Assembly: GCA_963691705.1 (NCBI GenBank)
Contig: OY829545.1
Coordinates: 14,893,569-14,957,568, forward strand
Direction of reading: 5' to 3'
Source of the DNA: Viola odorata
Lineage: Eukaryota > Streptophyta > Magnoliopsida > Malpighiales > Violaceae
Length of the DNA stretch: 64,000 nucleotides
Shown here piece by piece: positions 1-13,044 of this stretch. A program made the translations under genes and the position numbers. Each line of letters starts with the position of its first letter. Positions within the stretch are counted from its first letter, which is position 1. Below the pieces are notes generated by a model, which was not told the origin of the DNA, searched no databases, and worked only from the letters and a program-made list of their open reading frames with translations.

Positions 1-2
1 TG

Positions 3-674
3 ATGATTCTGCTGCGGTTAGTATCACTCATGATGATCATCAGCCAAGTACGAAATCGATCGAGGATGAGCATCTCCAAAAGTGATTATTATTATTCCCT
101 CTTCTCCGACTTCGTTTGCAGTGTCGTCAATGGTATGAAACAAGGAGCGGTGGCCGTAAGCACCACTGCAGCTTTTGGCTTGTTACTAGTAATAGTCTCC
201 ACGGCGTGGAGCCCTCATCATCATCTGGCTTTTGCTTATCCTGGAGGAGCCATGGGAGGATCTAGCTTCTCATCATCTAGTTCCAATTATTCTTCGGATT
301 TGGATTCCTGTTCCGGTTCTTCTCCTTATCTTTTCTGTTGTAAGCATGGATCACCCAAGCATTCTTCTGTAATTAAGGAAAGGACCAGCCTAGCCGACAT
401 AGCCGGTTCGCCGAGTTTTTTCTTTGCGGTTTTAGTGGCGTTTTTTCTCATCCGGCAGCACCGTGACACAATTAGCATTCTCAAGCTACAGGTATTATAT
501 TCCTGATTATTTGGTGTGAATTGTAACAACATAAATCTCATTTATTTGTTTTTCTTTTTTCAGATTGGAATCTCAGGTACGGTGGTGCATCACTTAAGAA
601 AGATCTAAATCGGATTGCTCTTACTACCAATACCTCCTCCTCAGAGGGCCTGGGCATACGTACCGAAAGGTTTA
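3..674 (+). pseudogene. DUF1517-family plastid protein, partial and frameshifted
   Basis: The open frame runs from the window edge to a donor after base 491 (CTACAG|gtatta). It contains a hydrophobic stretch (GLLLVIVSTAW), a Ser-rich AMGGSSFSSSSSN block, PSFFFAVLVAFFLI and SILKLQ. This order matches my memory of plant DUF1517 proteins, which are thylakoid or envelope proteins of poorly defined role. After the acceptor at 561-563 the continuing frame reads IGISGTVVHHLRK and then stops at 606-608. The family-like block KDLNRIALTTNTSSSEGLG lies in another frame at about 591-650, so a frameshift separates the conserved halves. A further short open piece near 810-846 does not clearly match the family. 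The 5' end lies outside the window, and a second open frame at bases 2-91 ends in a stop. Most likely a decaying copy; a sequencing error or an unusual splice is the alternative. Confidence 0.5.
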
Positions 675-849
675 TTATATGTTTCTAACCTCTGTTTAGC
701 CAACATTTTCCATCCTTAATTAATACTAAGGATGATTGCAACATTTTCCATTCTGTTTGGTATGTTATTTTGGATTGAGCTCCTCTGAAACGATGCTTTC
801 TTTGCTTCAGAAGCTTGATTGCAACGTTGGTGGATTCTCATCGGTAATT

Positions 850-2324
850 AGTTAATTAACATGTATGTGTATATATATAGCAAATTAAGAATGTTATATA
901 TTTTCCAAGTCCTACAACATTCTGATTGTTCTGAATTTGTGCTCTCAATTCTTTCTTCCTTCACGGGGTTATCTATATTTCGGTTTCTTACTCTTGTAAA
1001 TTTCAGGAAAATGCATGATTTTGTTGATGCATTCTCCCACCAAACGGGAATGATTGTGATTATTATTGGTTTTGTAGTTGACTGATTTTAATCGATTAGC
1101 TCATTCACTATATTATTGTGGTAGCAACGCATAAACACACACATTGTAGGAGGAAAAAATAATTTTTTTTTTAAAATTTCATTGCATGAAAACAAAACTG
1201 AACGAGAGTGAATGAAAAGGATTCCTAACTTAAATGGGGATTCTCTACCATGGCTTAGCTATTTTTTAGCTAGTGTTGTTTATCCACTTATAGTACTCCA
1301 CGTGTCTTGGTAAGTTGGAATTTTTATTTATTTTTATTTTTTCAATCCATTAAATGAATTTATTTATTTTTTACCACATAAATTTAGTTTCTTAACTTAA
1401 CTTAAACTATCAACTCTTTCATAAGAACATGTTAATTTTAAAATATATATATTATAGTACGTTTATCTATTATGAAAATAATCTGTGTTTGGCATAATAT
1501 GAAAATAAAAATAAAAATATTGAATCGATTTCAAGTTGAAAAAAAAATCGATTCATCAAATCATTCAGTTCACAGTGCAATAGATAATTAATTGAAGGCC
1601 CGTCACTGCTATATCATTACGCGGCCCAGTTATAAAGGCCCAAGTTACAATGCAATGGGCCTGACTTTTCTAAGCTTCGCTGATTTTAAAAACCTATTGT
1701 ATAATTAAAAGTGAAGGGATTGTTTCGTATTGTAAAAAGGTAGGGTACACCTGTGAGGGTATTGAAGACAATTCATGAGTATCCTTGGGCTGATGGTAAA
1801 TAAAAGTCATTCCATGTTTCCAATTGTCCATTAATTCACCAAATGAATTTCCACTACTAATTAGTAATTAAAATTCATTAGTTATATTTTGTCTAATTGC
1901 TGATTAAATTAATAATCTCCATAGCTTAGGTTCGTTGCTAGCTTGAATTAACACGATCTTAATGCATAACTAAGGTGGTTGAAATATTTTGCTACTCTCG
2001 TTACATAAGAAGTTGCTTAAACCTTCAATAAGAAAAAGTACATCCTACTTGGAACTTTTACTTAAGGATTTATGGGTGATCTGAACATAATTAGTTTTTA
2101 TCAATAAATAATGCATGAGATACTAACTATTTTATTAACAAAGTTGTACTAATTGATGTGTCAAGATATGATTGGAGTTTATCCTTTCTTAATTAGGTTA
2201 TATTATTATTTTTATTTAAATTAATAACTACTAAGTGGATATGTGAAGATGACGCGTGTACTTTTAGTACAAAAGTTAGTAAAAGTGTTAGTATTTGTAG
2301 CACGGCTCTTTATCAACTTATATA
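850..2324. other. intergenic, AT-rich
   Basis: No coding signal stands out. The small open frame at 861-1085 has no recognisable domain. AT-rich homopolymer runs dominate. Confidence 0.6.
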
Positions 2325-3232
2325 TGGTTTACTAGGGGTGGGCATTCGCGTATTTCGGAAATACCCGAAATTTTTATTTCGGGTATCGGGATTCCGAAAT
2401 ACTCAAAAAAAATCCCAAACCCGATTTGAGTTTTTCAGTACCCGAACCCGAATTTCCAAAATTTTTCAAATTTTTAATTTTAATTTTAGAAATTCGGACT
2501 CGAAATTCAAACCCATTCGATCAAAACCCCAATTAATCCAATCCCAAATCAAATCGCAACCACCAAAATCAGCCATCAAACACCCAATCACCAAAACTGT
2601 TCAGCACCAACAATCAACCCAATCGTCAATCATCAATCCCACCACCACTTCATAGTCAAACCATCACACGGCCATCAACGCCTCTACCACAGCCTCTGCC
2701 AATCGCTCATCGCCGCTGCTTCACTCATCGCCACTGTCAATCATCACCGCCGGCCTCCCCCACCCATCACCAAATCTAATCCATCAATCTAAACTCCTCT
2801 CAAACCACCACAACTCACAGATTTGCCACCACCTCAACAGATCTGCCACCGCAACCCACTACAATACATCTCTAATACAGCCAAGAAAAAAGAGAAGAGA
2901 GTGAAGAGAAACAGAAAAGAAAGAAGAGAGGAAAGAAAGAAAAAAAGAAAGAAAGGGAAGAGAGAGGCTTGGGCCAAAACAAAAGAAAGAAAGGAAAGAA
3001 AGAAAAAAAAAGAGGGGAGAGGAAAGAAAGTTCGAAAATTTTCGAAAAATGCCCCAATCCAAGGAAAGAAAGTTAGAAAATTTCAAAAAATCGGGTATCC
3101 AAAATCCATTCCGAACAGAACCCGAAAATAATTTCGGGTATGTAATACCCGAAGTCGAAATTTTGATACCCGAACCGAAATCCGAAAAATTCAGGTCGGA
3201 ATTTTTGGAAAATGCCCACCCCTATGGTTAAC
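2325..3232. mobile_element. hAT-type non-autonomous element with 8-bp target duplication
   Basis: The element (2333-3224, 892 bp) begins TAGGGGTGGGCATTC and ends with the inverse, AATGCCCACCCCTA. The flanking 8-mers are TGGTTTAC (2325-2332) and TGGTTAAC (3225-3232), 7 of 8 identical. An 8-bp duplication with a TAGGG-type terminus is the signature of hAT-superfamily MITEs. The subterminal parts repeat TACCCGAA/TTCGGGTA in both orientations. The core is CCA/ACC-rich followed by a GAAA-rich purine tract. Open frames inside are low-complexity and I do not call them genes. No transposase is visible. Confidence 0.85.
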
Positions 3233-4141
3233 AGTGTGATCAACCTTAAAACATATGGTTAAATTTTACTATTGGTTCCTCCATTTTACTCGTTAATTTG
3301 AACATATTATATCCTTTATTTATGCTTTCGACATTAAGTCACTTTATTATAATTCGAGTGATATTTTAAGTCTCTTTTACTGGTGTGTTATTATCTAATT
3401 GACTGAATAAAGAAAGAAAAAATAATTAGAAAATGATACATGAGTAGCTGCCTCAAAATTATATTAGATGGACTCAATGTGTTGATAATATAAGTATATA
3501 ATAAAATGTCTCGAAAAATGAATAAAATAGAACAATCAATAGTGCAATTTAACCAAAATAATAAACACTTGTAACTATTGCTCAGACAATCAAACTACGC
3601 GCAACTAGATGAAATATTTAGAGCGGTTTATAATCAATTCTAGGTAGAGATAATCTTTAATTAGCACAAAATAAGCAAAATTATTGATAAAACCATAAAT
3701 CCAACACATAAGATAAGAGGCAACAAGAAAATATCCTTCACTACATTTTTAGTTTTATTTACACATGTAGCAATTTTTCTTTTTTTCTTTTCCTTCTCCA
3801 AAATACATTATATTCTCATCATGTACACCATTTCATTCTTACATTATTCCACTCTAAGTTTTCCAAACCTTATCACATTGAATCTACATATTATAACCCC
3901 ACCAATTCACAACAACAAATACAAATATTAATTAAACAATCTTATATATGATAGTCCTTTCTTGCACGTTTTACCACAATAATTGTAACAAAAAATTTAC
4001 CGTATGTTCTAACCCACCAAGGCAAAAGCTCGATCGATCCGCGAAAATTACTCACATACATGACTCCTTAAGCTTCTGCTGAGGTGAAAAGAACAAGTGG
4101 CACGTACGATCGAACCGAAGATGCACGTATATATGTATAGT
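3233..4141. other. intergenic, including 3' flank of the WRKY gene
   Basis: AT-rich sequence with no recognisable gene. The part nearest 4141 should contain the 3'UTR of the minus-strand WRKY gene. Confidence 0.5.
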
Positions 4142-6831
4142 CTAGGTGGTGGAGAAAGTGGTGCAAGATTGAGGTAGTTGGGGCGAACCAGGCAAGGCAG
4201 ATGCATTACCGTTTGATGCAGTACTACTATTGTTTTTCCCCATAATTGTAGAGATAGCCGCGGCCAATGCTGCGGTGAAATTCGGGTCGGAGGCGATGGC
4301 TGCACTCACAGTTTCAACCATAGAGTTTGATCGTTGCCCTAAATGCATTAGTTTAGGTGGCATGGAAGCCGCTGCGAACAAGGGGTGCCCTAGAAGTTGC
4401 GGGGAGCCGTTCAGAGGGAGAGGGAACAGTGCGGGTGGCAAAGAGGAAGAAGGAGGAGGATGAGGGAAGCGGAGGAATGGGTTGCTGTCGGTGGTGGTGG
4501 TAGGGTGGTGCTGTGTCAAGTCCAGGGTGATGGTTGGGAACGGTGGGGAGGCGGATAGGGTTGCCATTGTTGATGATGCGTATAAAGGTAAGGAAGAAGA
4601 AGGCGGGAAGAAGTTGTTAGGGTTTGATGAAGACGTGGTAGATCCCGACAGAAGCATCGCCGCGGCGGCCGAGGTGGTGTTTGCCATTGCGGTGGCTGCT
4701 GGTGGAAGAGGGTGGTTGTGGTTCCCTTCGTATGTTGTCGTTAATATGCTCTTATCCTCGGCACATCTTTGCACCTAATTTCAAAACAAAACTTTTTAGT
4801 CATGGACACACTTAATTTTTTTTTTAACATGAATATAGTTCAGTTATATTTCTTTAAAAAAAATTGATAAATAATCACCTGTTTACGAACAGGGCACCCA
4901 ACAGCCATGGTGCAGCGATAATAGGCGCGAGGACACGGGTTGCCCTTTGCCATTTTTTGACCATACTTTCTCCACTGACAGCCATCGCTAATCTAAAATT
5001 ATTAAATAATTAAAAGAAATAAAATTAGAGAAACTGTCATAATCTCAATAAAATTTAAATATAAATATCGCATTTATATCTATTGACCAACTAAATTAAA
5101 CTAATTTAGTTGATGACTAAATTTTGAATTGGAGTTCTCTAACTTGTGAAAACACTCACCATAGGGGCCTCCGATCTTGCTCGAACTGAAACTCTAGCTT
5201 TCCGAAAGGGCACGACGTCGGGAGCTTGGTCCTGATCAGCCTTTCCATGCTCTAGCTTAGGGCTTTTAGGGGAGCCCCCCCAGCTCTGGGAGCTTTGATC
5301 AAGACCGTCCATTTCATCAGCAGGAGCAGAGAATGGATTTTGTTTTGTATTTGTTGGAGAAACCGACACTTTTTGCATTTTATTACTATTATTATTGTCG
5401 TTGTTGTCAGATGCCGATGGGTCGTGGACATCTAATGATACAGGTGAGCGTGGGCCCACCACGAACTGTTGGGCTGACAATATGGGACTACTTCTTGAGT
5501 TATCACTCATCTTCTCCCGACCTTTCTGCGTCAAACCCTATATATTGAAAGAAGGTAGACAAAAGAAAAGGTATCAATCACACCATTTCATTAATTACAA
5601 AAGAAAACTAATTATCCACCAAAAATTAAAAGTAAAATAAAAAGTTACCAAAAAAAATTGTACTGCTACATTAATTACAATAGTGATCCCAGAAAATAAT
5701 AATAATAATAATAAAGATTATAATCATATAGAAAAATATTAATTAGAGTTTGTTATCAACGCTAAAAATTGTGTTTTCAATTTAATTGGACCAAGTTGTT
5801 ATCTATTTTTTGAAGTTATACATAGATGTATATAATATAGAGATTGTTTAGATTTTCAAAGTTTCTCTCTAATTTTCAATTAAAAGAAACACATAATTTA
5901 TTATACAAGTAGCTTGCTAAGTGTGTGGATATTAGCGAAAATAAGAACTTTATCAATTTAATTTGTGATTATCATCATTACCTGCTCTCCTGGGATCCCA
6001 TGTGGTTGTTTTTGCATTGACATGAAGACGTGAGCTTGCAAATCTTTGTAGGTCTTTGTAATTTGGTCTAAAGTGAGCCTCAGCTTCTTATTTTCATTGT
6101 GCAGTCTTTCTAACTCAACTTGCATCATCATCATCATCTGCAAAATTACAACCCAAATTCCCATTTTTCAAGATCATTGATCAGTACGTGCTGTTGATCA
6201 AAAACAGATGCAAATTTCAAATATATAAATAAAGAAAGGGAAAAAAATGTGTGTACAATTAATGAGATTTAATATTTAAAAGGGTCACTCCTCATGATTC
6301 ATTTGAATCAATGAATTATCATAAGTTAAATGACTCGAATGTTACGAAAACTCACTTGGTTGTTGGGTTTTTGGTCATTTGCAGTTTTTAGGAAACCAGA
6401 ACTTGAAGTCAGGAGATTCAGTCCTGTCTGCAACACATTTAATTGCACTTGAATTAACAAGAATTTCCATCACATGAATAATTATTATCAGCAAAAGAGA
6501 AACATTTTAAAAAGACAAAAAAGAAAATAAATAAGAAGAAAGTAAGGGAAGATATTTATATCATATAGGACTGGTAAATTAAAATTAAAAACCTTACGTT
6601 TATAACTCCTGATTCAGTCAAACAACCCGACGATCCAGCCTTCTTCATCTCTTCATCATCACCGTTGTTTCTCCTACTACTCGAGAAGAAATCAACTTCT
6701 CTGATCATGGTATTGCTTTGATCAACCGAATTTTGATCCACTGAATTATGGTCCGAAGCCGCGGTATGGTTTTGCCGGAGGAAGTCACCGGAGTGCAAGA
6801 ACGTCAATTCACGGCAATATTGGTTTTCCAT
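4142..6831 (-). CDS. WRKY47: WRKY transcription factor, group IIb (WRKY47-like)
   Basis: Six exons join in frame: 6831-6598, 6427-6356, 6137-5982, 5537-5160, 4992-4879, 4774-4142, giving 528 aa. All junctions are GT-AG. The N-terminus carries FLHSGDFL and REVDFFS. Exon 3 encodes the group IIb leucine zipper ([14 protein letters not shown]). The DNA-binding domain has WRKYGQK at residues 287-293 and a C-X5-C-X23-H-X-H zinc ligand set (C307, C313, H337, H339), split by the V-type intron after VRKQ. The C-terminus shows [40 protein letters not shown] and [12 protein letters not shown], which fits AtWRKY47 better than WRKY6/31/42. Such proteins bind W-boxes (TTGAC) in the nucleus, and WRKY47 has been linked to stress and nutrient responses. 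The gene is intact, with a CT-microsatellite 5'UTR. Confidence 0.93.
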
Positions 6832-6838
6832 GACTAAA

Positions 6839-6841
<3 letters not shown>

Positions 6842-6872
<31 letters not shown>
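6842..6872. repeat. (GA)n/(CT)n microsatellite in WRKY 5'UTR
   Basis: An uninterrupted GA dinucleotide run of about 15 units lies 10 nt upstream of the WRKY start codon. On the transcript strand it reads CT, a common feature of plant 5'UTRs and core promoters. Confidence 0.9.
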
Positions 6873-6877
<5 letters not shown>

Positions 6878-6896
6878 GACTTAGCGTAATGTGTTT

Positions 6897-6903
6897 GTTT
6901 ATA
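6897..6903 (-). promoter_or_regulatory. probable TATA box of the WRKY47-like gene
   Basis: The minus strand reads CTATAAAC here, about 70 nt upstream of the ATG and just upstream of the CT repeat. This would put transcription start near 6870. Inference from position and motif only. Confidence 0.5.
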
Positions 6904-7923
6904 GGATTTTCAACGAGAAAAAGAGGGTATTTGTAAAAGAATAAAAAATATAAAAAAATTGTTAGCAAAGACTTGGAAATTTGGGGACCGAAAATAATAA
7001 AAACAAGGACCAGAGGGAGGACGAGGGAGAACCAGCCGTTTTTTGCGCGGGGATCCATGACGTGGCATGATACCAATGGACGAATTCTCGGGCGCCGTGT
7101 GCAAGATTGACATGTTTGGTTGAGTTGCGTTTACTAATTAGAAAAGGGCTTCAAGTTTGATCATTCAACATGGATTTATGGTAAATATTTTGTGGCTTAA
7201 TAAATTAACCTGATGTGACTAATATTAATATTAATTTAGTGAGTTTGAAAATATATATTAGTTTTGACCTAAAACAAAAGAGTCGGTACCTTTTTTCTAT
7301 ATTTTATAATTGAAATTCTATATCGATATATTTATAGTCGCTCTTTAAGTTGTGATATTGTTGAATAGATCTAATGGTTAACTAATGATCTTACAATTAT
7401 AAAATTTATATTATTAAATAAATCTAATGGTTAATTAATGATGCGATATTTAATTTAAAGTAACGTTTCGTCACTCACACTAGAAAGCACCAAAATTTAC
7501 AATTATATAATTATTCATAACATTTACTTAATTTATTTTTTAACATGGATTTAAAAGTCTTCCTAATTCCTCGTAAAAAACCCAACATCCCATCGACCTT
7601 TTTTTTATAAAATTCATGATAACCCATTGGGTTGATTAATTCGAACACGATGCCCATTATATTATTGGACTTCTTTGAGAGACTTAAATGATACCAAATT
7701 TATAAACAATTTTCGGGTTCAAATTTAAAATTTTAGTTAAATCAGAATAATCTAAATTTAAGCTAGAATTGAAGCTAGGTTTGAATTTTTACTAATGCAT
7801 TTGGCACCCACAGAGGCTTAAAAAAAATTATTGGTGCCATTACATTTATATATGAAGTTATATATCGACAATCTTTCTTCCAATTTACTTTTTGTTTTCT
7901 TTTAGTCATTTGACGTGAAGTCC

Positions 7924-7924
<1 letters not shown>

Positions 7925-7958
<34 letters not shown>
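7925..7958. repeat. (TA)n microsatellite
   Basis: Uninterrupted TA run of about 17 units. Confidence 0.95.
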
Positions 7959-7961
<3 letters not shown>

Positions 7962-9174
7962 TAAGTTGCTTGGAGAGAAAAAAACGGGGTAATTTCATTA
8001 TGTGATCATATCCAGATATCCTAGTGCAATTTTCCCAATTAACCAACATGCGATGAGATATCAACTGATCAAGAATCTTGTTTTATTTTTTCATAAAAAA
8101 GCTGAAAAGTCTTGAATGCTGATCTTCTATTACCCTTTAAGAAAATTACATGGTCAACAGTATTTATAGACCGTTTATATAAAAATGTCATATACTTCCA
8201 CCGTTTTTAAGAGAGTAAAATGTCATATACTTATTGAGTTGATCAATAAGTGAGTTGGAATTTGATAAAAAAAAATTCAAATAATTATCGTATTTATTTA
8301 TTTTATATAATTAATTAGTAATTTTACTCTCTTATTTCTAATTACCTTAATTAGGAACTAACCACAACCACGTATTGATCAACTCACTATTATGGTTAGT
8401 TTATATATGTATGTATATATTTAATTGTAAATGGCAAAATTAATTAATGAATATAGGAATATTTTTGTAAAAATTTATAAATACAACCGAAATTAACTGC
8501 TTTATTAATATGAGGGATCACAGTTAAAAAAACTAGACATAATATAAAACAGTTTCTCATTTTCGGTTGTATGTTATTGGAGAAATGTATAAAGGGCTAA
8601 GATTAAATTAAGTTTGAGCCTCTTACTTACATTTCTGTCTACAACAAAAGACTTGATACCGGTTATAGGTCATCCTAACCTATGTCTAGCTAGGTTCAAC
8701 TATAAAAATGAAAAAAAAAATAGTCATTAATATTTAATAATATTCATACGAGATTGATATCTTATTTTAAAAAAAACCCATGGTAAGAAGAAAAAAATTA
8801 GTAATAAGTAGGATAATTTCTTTATATATATATTTCTTTGAATAAGAAACTACTTACTTTGGGGTTGAATTAATTTTGCTCACTAAACTATTAAGCAGAG
8901 CTGCAGAAGCATAGCCAATTGGTTAATTAAGACTTTATCGCTTTTCCGCTAATGTATAGGATAGACATTTTTTTTTTGTCAAAATTATTCGAGACGGATA
9001 AAGTTTCCCTTTATAAATTTTAACATCGGTATATATCCAAGATTCGAATTTAAAATCTCTAATTAAACTAAAATAACTTTTTATCCGTTAATTTTTTTAT
9101 TTATTTTTGGTAATAAAGGAAGTAGAAGTTGTAGAATCCGTTGGCAGTAGGCGTTAAATATGACGGACTGAGAT

Positions 9175-9258
9175 TTGACACATCATCGGAATCCAGAGGA
9201 GGACGGGCAGTCCTCCACGTGGGGGAGGGGACGACGCCCTTAGGTCAACGGAGTTGAC
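9175..9258. promoter_or_regulatory. W-box/G-box island
   Basis: Within 84 bp there is TTGAC (9175-9179), a hairpin GGAGGAC-5-GTCCTCC (9198-9216), CCACGTGG (9215-9222), GGTCAA (9243-9248) and GTTGAC (9253-9258). These are the core motifs for WRKY and bZIP/bHLH factors. The island is GC-rich against its flanks. It lies 2.3 kb upstream of the WRKY gene start, so any role is inference. Confidence 0.35.
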
Positions 9259-10876
9259 GGCACGGCTGTCTGACGGTGGTTAAAATTAAAAAACTCACCT
9301 AATCCCACTGACTTTTTTTTCAATTTCTAAAAATAAGACGTCGCCCCAGCGTCATTTATTGGATTGGATCTGTCCTCGTCAAAACTCGTCAACATAGGCC
9401 CATATCCGACTACAAACAAATTAATGGCTTCATTCATTTTCATACGAAGAACATTTTTTTTTTTTAGTGTTCATTCATCTTCACAATTCTTGGGCGAAAT
9501 ACTATTTTTATTCGACATTATTATTGGAACTCGAAAATAAATAGAAGCAGTATGCATCTTTTGATTTAATTACTAATGTTACAAAATCTCAAAATTATTT
9601 TGTATTAATTACAATGCTAGCTATATATATATATATATAATTAAAACTTGAAATTACTAGTGTTTGGATGAATAATATATAGTTTTTCTATGGATTATAA
9701 AAAATATATATATGAACCCAATAAATGTAGCTGCAGAAAAAATTAAGAGGATAAAGTTTAAAAGAGAAATATTTATATTTTATTGGCTATGTACACTAAG
9801 TTTTTGGTTTGTCTTGCGATCAAATATCGTATTCACGAGACAATGAAGACAAATCAAAAGTAATTTATGCATTTACATGTGGAAAACGAGTTGATCACTT
9901 GATTTTATCCGGACTACAACATTATTTTATATAGTCCGTTTGATTGATCCGTGTAGGATAAATCATTAGTATGACACAAATATACAATAGAGTTAATTTC
10001 ATTTGTTTTTGCATAAACAACTACAAAATCACTTTTCTACGAAATTTAAATTTCGTAAATTAACCAAATTACTATCACTGATAAGGGCGATCAAGTCATT
10101 GGTTACTGCAACCAATTTTGGTTATTTTGTAAATTAAACTTTGAATATACATCAACATGACATCCTGATTAATAATTTGGACAGCAAAAGGTTCTTGGCT
10201 GGCATGCAATTTTCTCAAAGTCAAGCCGCTAATACCCAGCTGGTAACAAAAGTCTCCGCAAAATCCAAAAATGGAAAAAAGATGAAACATCATTACTAGT
10301 AAGTATATCCGATTAATTACTATTATTGTTTCTCCGACATAGGATTCAATATTTTCCACACTTATGTACGTAAGAATCCAGACATCCTTTCACACGCATG
10401 CATGCCAGAGAATTCTCGATATCGGATCTAATTAGCAGCATGCCTCACCGTTCTTTTACCTTTTTTCAAGGGGGGAGTTCCTCAGCTCTCCTTTTTTTAC
10501 TATCAATTAATTAGAAAGCTAATTAAACCCCTAATTACGTGCTGAAGGATCATATCATTATATCATATTTTCTAAAAGTACTATATTCTCTCTTTTATTT
10601 TGAGTAAAACTACTATATTTTCAAATTTATAAATTTTGCTATCTGCATTATACGAGTATATGTTTGCTTGATTTGACTAATTGAATAGATTAATATACCT
10701 GCAAATCCTTACACCTTGTATAATTAAGACCTGCCGATGTATTTCACTTGACTTTTAGCTTTTAGCAATTAGTTTAGAGTCATTTAGTCATACTAAGAAA
10801 CTCCAGCTGTTTGACTTGTTCTTGAGAAAACTACATTTTCCAGAAGTTTATTAAGAAGTTTTTGTATCCTCTCTGC

Positions 10877-10879
<3 letters not shown>

Positions 10880-10913
<34 letters not shown>
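10880..10913. repeat. (TA)n microsatellite
   Basis: TA run of about 17 units. Confidence 0.95.
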
Positions 10914-10914
<1 letters not shown>

Positions 10915-11369
10915 CATTATTGAGTCAAGTCGACATGAACATGAGTTATAACAAGAGATTTTATTAAGAAATAAGCAAGTAAGGATAAGTAATAATTTAA
11001 ATGAAGTATTCCTAGCTAGTTCAAACCTGAGAGATAAAACGACCGTCGCCAAAAACAAACTTCATGTCAAAAGCGTATGCAGTTAGCCAGTTAGTAATTT
11101 TCTGCAACTGCAAGTTCGGAACAACAATTATACACATTCAAAAGCACTGTCTAGCATTTAAGTTTTGGTTTGACGTGTGTGGTCTGTACTCTCATCTGTT
11201 GAATGAAAGGTCACTGCTTTTTAATGCTATTCTTTGTGCGTGCATTGACAATTAATTAGTTGTTTGTGAGCATTTTACCTATACAGCTGATTTGGTAAGA
11301 GGCATAAATTAATAGCAATCGAATGAAATTCATTTTGATGCAGTTTTTTTCCTTGCAATATTTAATTTT

Positions 11370-11687
11370 TTCTAAATAATATTTCGCGAAAAAATTTCTG
11401 AAAACAAATAATTTTGTAAGTTTTGCTACCGGAATTTCCATCGCAAAGTTTGACGTTTTCGACATAAATGTTCCATCAAAAATGTTTTTCAAAATTATTT
11501 ATTTTTCAACGGAATGTATTATCGACAAAATTTCTGTCAATGATTCCTCAGAAAAAAAATTAGCGACCTAAAATTTGGTCGAAATTTTACCTTACGACCA
11601 GCCGTTCTGCGACCGAAAATTTATGTCGCAAAAAGACGTTTCCGATAGAAATTTTCATGGTAAAATGGCAGTTTTGTGTGTGTAGTG
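11370..11687 (-). mobile_element. terminus of a CACTA (En/Spm-like) transposon
   Basis: The segment ends TAGTG at 11683-11687, so the minus strand starts CACTACACACACAAAACTG. That agrees with the CACTAC(A)n terminal motif of plant CACTA elements. The next 300 bp are rich in short repeated motifs such as GGTCG, TTTCGAC and CGACC, as expected for subterminal repeats. No opposite terminus or transposase was found, so this is a one-ended remnant or a solo end. Confidence 0.55.
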
Positions 11688-11689
11688 GG

Positions 11690-12794
11690 ATGAAATTGGA
11701 TATAAGCATAAAACATGTTCATTTCTTATAAGTAAATATAATACGAGTTATTTTCGTATTAGAATGAAGCACTTTAGAAAAAACGTGAGCGTTTTAATCT
11801 AAAACGAACAGTATCATTCTAATAATGAAGATTAAATAGTTGGTAAATGTGTACACCACACAAGAGTATATTATGCTAATCAACGACAACTATTTTTAAA
11901 TTAATTGGGAAAAAATCCCAGTTTAATTAATAGTTGAAGGTGTAGAAAAAAAGGTTTAGTCAAGCGTAGAAGATGGCCTGTATATGACGCTGAAACCCAC
12001 AGCTGGATTAAGGTCCCTTTCTTATACACTACAAATATATAGGAGAGCATTGAGAATGATCAGCAGGCTGTCACCTACACACACTGATTGTTTATTTATT
12101 TTTAAAAATATCCCCAGATCTTTATAATTTCCATGTGATAGCATTGTCTACAGGTCAATGGTGCTTGCTTAAATTATAGTACATATTTTCTGTTAATTTC
12201 CATTTTTTCAGATTCCGCCACTATCTGTACGTAAGAATTTGATTCGGGTCCACCCTTAAGAGCCCATAATTCTTAAGTAAACTGTTAACCTTAATATAAA
12301 ACTATAATTAGGTGTGTTATAAAAGACCGAGTAGAGCAATAGAGAAATCACAACACAAGTCTACAGAATACAGTAGTTAGTAATATACGGTATCTAATTC
12401 TCCCTAAGATCTCTGCTAATTAAATCAAAGACGATTTAAACTGCGGGAACATGGAATTCATCCATCCAATGAGAATTCATATCATTCTAGTCACGCTTCC
12501 AACAGTATTGCTTTCGCTGAGAAGAACCTTGTAAGTCTCGTACTCATTTAATAATTACAAGTTAATATAATCCAACAATATAATTAATCACTCAATTTAA
12601 AGATTTAAGCTTTTTAGTAGATTAGTCCCAGTGCTAAAAGATATGGTCACTATACATATACCGGACGATTAAGCTTATTTAACTTTCGATCTAACATAAA
12701 ATATTTAGTTTCGAAATTAAGAGCCGCGGGTTTGCTAACTTTCTTACTCATTTGAACATATAATCTCTTTAAAATCCGAGCAACTATAATGATT
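11690..12794. other. intergenic, no gene seen
   Basis: AT-rich sequence with no recognisable coding block. Confidence 0.5.
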
Positions 12795-13044
12795 TATTCT
12801 CTCCATCACATAAAAAATGACTCTACAACATATTTGGGTTGTCACATATAAAATGTCGTTTTTGTGTGTTTAAAATGAAACTGCAATTAATAACACATAA
12901 TGTTTTATGTATATTGACTTATTTGAGATATTAATTAATAGAAAGAGATATTTATTAGTTTATTTTCAATAATTAATGTCTTTTTTTGATCTTTATAAAT
13001 ATGTTTAAAAGTTTTTTTTTTTTTTTTTTGTGACGGAGGGAGTA
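12795..13044. mobile_element. Stowaway-like MITE (Tc1/mariner type)
   Basis: The right end reads TGACGGAGGGAGTA, inverse of the TA-CTCCCTCCGTCA consensus of Stowaway MITEs. The left end reads TA-TTCTCTCCATCACA. A TA dinucleotide flanks both sides (12795-12796 and 13043-13044). Both ends continue into an A- or T-rich inner tract followed by AAATGAC-like sequence. The left terminus is diverged, so the element is old. Confidence 0.6.

Larger units (their letters stand above)
6910..11369. other. long intergenic region with no supported gene
   Basis: I see no gene. The region contains AT microsatellites, poly(A/T) tracts and one GC-richer island at 9.17-9.26 kb listed separately. An 87-codon minus-strand frame at 10096-10359 has no recognised domain. 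Confidence 0.6.

Noticed and set aside
2823..3131. Open frames on both strands inside the first hAT element
   Set aside because: They translate a purine-rich GAAA tract and its complement; low complexity, no domain.
4230..4778. Plus-strand frames opposite the WRKY last exon
   Set aside because: Shadows of a GC-rich real exon on the other strand.
10096..10359. 87-codon minus-strand frame
   Set aside because: No family recognised, no splice partners, AT-rich surroundings; likely chance.
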